A stretch of DNA of 7,274 nt from NCBI GenBank assembly GCA_948919095.1, contig CAQYCU010000068.1:1-7274 (forward strand), in the 5' to 3' direction. The notes beneath the pieces are model-generated. The model was not told the origin of the DNA, searched no databases, and was given only the letters and a program-made list of their open reading frames with translations. This document shows positions 6,079 through 7,274 of this stretch, piece by piece. The DNA comes from an uncultured Clostridia bacterium (GTDB taxonomy: Bacteria; Bacillota; Clostridia; TANB77; CAG-508). The stretch's first letter is position 1. Each line of letters opens with the position of its first letter. Position numbers and translations under genes: made by a program.

Positions 6079-6132
6079 TTTATAAAATTATACTAATGAT
6101 GAAAGACAGTTATAATTTTTAAAATTATACTA
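6073..6132 (+). repeat. Two tandem copies of a palindromic element in the acetyltransferase leader
   Basis: Copy 1 (6073-6095) and copy 2 (6111-6132) are direct repeats starting TATAATTTT and ending AAAATTATACTA, differing by one or two bases in the centre. Each is itself palindromic: 6073-6092 is a perfect 20-bp palindrome and 6111-6129 a perfect 9-1-9 palindrome. Copy starts are 38 bp apart. Copy 1 covers the -10 and copy 2 ends at the ribosome binding site, a geometry that fits paired operators or two leader hairpins. Confidence 0.65.
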
Positions 6133-6144
6133 GAGGTTGTATTA

Positions 6145-6735
6145 ATGGAGTATGTTAAAAAACTAGTTGGTAATAAATTATTCTTATCTCCTAAGATAGT
6201 ATCTAATGAAGAAATTGAACTATTTACTATGTGGTTAAATGATTTTCAAGTTACTGATTACATAGGTAGATCTTCTCAAATTGTTACATATAATGGTGAG
6301 AAAGAATATCTAGAAAATGATGATAAGAATCCTAACAATATTAATTTTAATATTATTGAGTTAAATAAAAATAAGTTAATTAAACCTCGTCTTCTTGGTT
6401 CTATTAGTTTAAAAGATATTAATTGGATCAATCGAAGTGCTGAACTTGGTATTTTTATAGGTGATAAAGAATTTCGTGGAAAAGGTTATGGAACTGAAGC
6501 TATTCAGTTATTACTAGATTACGGTTTTCGATATCTTAATTTAAATAGTGTTACATTAGCTCTTTTAGGTGTTAATGAACGAGCTTATAATTGTTATTTG
6601 AAATGTGGATTTAAATATTCTGGTCGTGATAGAAATGCTATATTTTTAAATGGCTGTTACTATGATAAAATACATATGGATATTCTTGCTAGTGAATTTA
6701 AAGGTGAGTTTATTAGAAATAAAAATGTAAAATAA
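6145..6735 (+). CDS. GNAT family N-acetyltransferase, RimJ/RimL-like
   Basis: This 196-residue cytoplasmic enzyme would transfer acetyl from acetyl-CoA to an amine. The N-terminal part has the TMWLND segment (28-33) common at the start of RimJ/RimL-type (Acetyltransf_3) proteins. The acetyl-CoA binding loop is RGKGYG (111-116) after the beta strand LGIFIGDKEF, and the C-terminal motif is NERAYNCYLKCGF (144-156). The substrate cannot be told: ribosomal protein N-termini, an aminoglycoside-like compound or a small metabolite are all possible. GAGGT at 6133-6137 with 7-nt spacing supports the start. It stands alone on the plus strand with its own promoter and terminator, and its codon use (AGA, CGT and CGA for arginine, no CGG) matches the neighbours. 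Confidence 0.85.
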   Translation: MEYVKKLVGNKLFLSPKIVSNEEIELFTMWLNDFQVTDYIGRSSQIVTYNGEKEYLENDDKNPNNINFNIIELNKNKLIKPRLLGSISLKDINWINRSAELGIFIGDKEFRGKGYGTEAIQLLLDYGFRYLNLNSVTLALLGVNERAYNCYLKCGFKYSGRDRNAIFLNGCYYDKIHMDILASEFKGEFIRNKNVK

Positions 6736-6765
6736 AACTTATTCCCTAATTTACAGTTTTGAAAT

Positions 6766-6808
6766 AATAAAAATAAAGAGTAGATTATTCCTACTCCTTA
6801 TTTTTATT
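6766..6808. terminator. Bidirectional Rho-independent terminator between convergent genes
   Basis: An 18-bp stem (6766-6783 with 6791-6808), broken by one A/C mismatch, has a 7-nt loop and GAGTAG/CTACTC near the loop. It lies 30 nt after the acetyltransferase stop. The AT-rich outer stem gives T-rich tails on both strands, so it can also serve the serpin remnant transcribed towards it. I see nothing else in 6809-6864. Confidence 0.8.
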
Positions 6809-6864
6809 TTCTTTACTTGTTTGTTATTTAAAAAATCTGTTTTTATCTTTATAATTTAATAAAT

Positions 6865-7221
6865 TTATTTTAAGTATTTTTGCTTTTCATCTTCCCATGA
6901 AAGTGGTTCATACACTGTTCCTAAAAACCATACTTCTCCATTTGTTTTGTCTGTAATTACATATAAAAATGGTTTATCAAATTTTATTTCTATTGGTTTA
7001 TTTTCTTCTAGTGAATAATATCCATCCATCATTTGAATTACTGTAACAGCTGCTGCTTTAACACCTTCTTCTGTAAATTCAATTTCAGCTTTATGGATAG
7101 CATTATCTATGCCTAAACCCGTTGGATTGTTTGTCATATTAGTAAACTCTGCATTACCAAATGCATCTGTTATTCCTAAATTTATTAGGTCTTGTACAAG
7201 ATTTAGTTCATAGTCAAACTT
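6865..7221 (-). pseudogene. Serpin (serine protease inhibitor) family, C-terminal third only; 5' part missing
   Basis: From 7221 the minus strand encodes 118 serpin-like residues. The stretch begins KFDYELNLVQDL and GITDAFG, then IHKAEIEFTEEGVKAAAVT, which contains the reactive-centre-loop hinge (EEGVKAAAVT), and ends with FDKPFLYVI and WFLGTVYEP, the signature of the last strands. Complete serpins have about 370-400 residues, so roughly two thirds are absent. Upstream of 7222 the frame meets a TGA at 7231-7233 and the sequence no longer resembles a serpin. An ATG at 7137 would give a 90-residue product, but it lacks a convincing ribosome binding site and the serpin core. Serpins trap target proteases by inserting the cleaved loop into a central beta sheet; this remnant cannot do that alone. 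The most likely cause is an insertion or rearrangement at about 7221. Confidence 0.75.
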
Positions 7222-7274
7222 GGATCTATGTCAAGTTTTTGGACACTTTTTTTGAGAATTTTTTTATATTTTTG
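7222..7274. mobile_element. Possible end of a mobile element joined to the serpin remnant
   Basis: The serpin homology stops abruptly and is followed by non-coding sequence with TGTC(9 nt)GACA at 7229-7244 and T-rich runs. Insertion-sequence ends often look like this, but no transposase or second end is in the window, so this is a suggestion based on the abrupt junction only. Confidence 0.3.

Noticed and set aside
7119..7121. A fourth CGG frameshift site in the serpin remnant (CCA A-CGG-GT)
   Set aside because: Here CGG is out of frame (ACG GGT, Thr-Gly) and the serpin frame is continuous through it without a shift.
1..7274. CRISPR array, tRNA or rRNA gene, riboswitch
   Set aside because: I found no regularly spaced repeats, no cloverleaf-like segments and no recognisable riboswitch core; the non-coding leaders are short and AT-rich.

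Overview
This is a strongly AT-rich window from a Gram-positive bacterium of the Bacillota, probably an uncultured, possibly gut-associated, clostridial or related lineage. The evidence is a sortase, AGGAGG-type ribosome binding sites, sigma-A-like TTGACA/TATAAT promoters, a Fur-type operator and family-level resemblance of the proteins. No rRNA or tRNA is present, so the lineage cannot be fixed.

Layout. Positions 1-5850 are all on the minus strand. Reading with transcription from high to low coordinates: a dicarboxylate/amino acid:cation symporter (5850-4600) with its own promoter and terminator; then a metal-uptake operon of a Fur/Zur-family repressor (4432-4043), a TroA/ZnuA-type metal-binding protein (4046-3077), its ABC ATPase (3017-2352) and its ABC-3 permease (2341-1515); a small DUF1294 membrane protein (1497-1192); a sortase (1077-364); and the N-terminal part of asparagine synthase (278-1, running off the window). 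On the plus strand is a GNAT acetyltransferase (6145-6735), divergent from the symporter. Convergent to it on the minus strand is the C-terminal third of a serpin (7221-6865), whose 5' part is replaced by unrelated sequence that may be the end of a mobile element.

The outstanding signal is in the metal-uptake operon. znuA (once) and znuB (twice) are out of frame by a single extra base, and the defect is the same at all three sites: an extra C directly before a conserved glycine codon, so that the zero-frame ribosome meets CGG followed by A or G (CGGA, CGGA, CGGG). Skipping that C restores GGA/GGG = Gly and a full-length, family-typical protein (322 and 274 residues). Among roughly 2,100 codons in the window I find no other in-frame CGG; arginine is written AGA, CGT or CGA. 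The CGG trinucleotide itself does occur out of frame at six other coding positions. The simplest biological reading is that CGG is an unassigned ('hungry') codon in this organism and works as a +1 frameshift site, with Gly-tRNA pairing out of frame. This is inference; sequencing or assembly error, or gene decay, are the alternatives.

How the genes work together: the repressor gene has a near-consensus promoter (TTGACA, 17 bp, TAAAAT) overlapped by a perfect 23-bp Fur-box palindrome, so the metal-uptake operon is very probably autoregulated by metal. Two other leaders (symporter and acetyltransferase) carry perfect AT-rich palindromes of unknown function.
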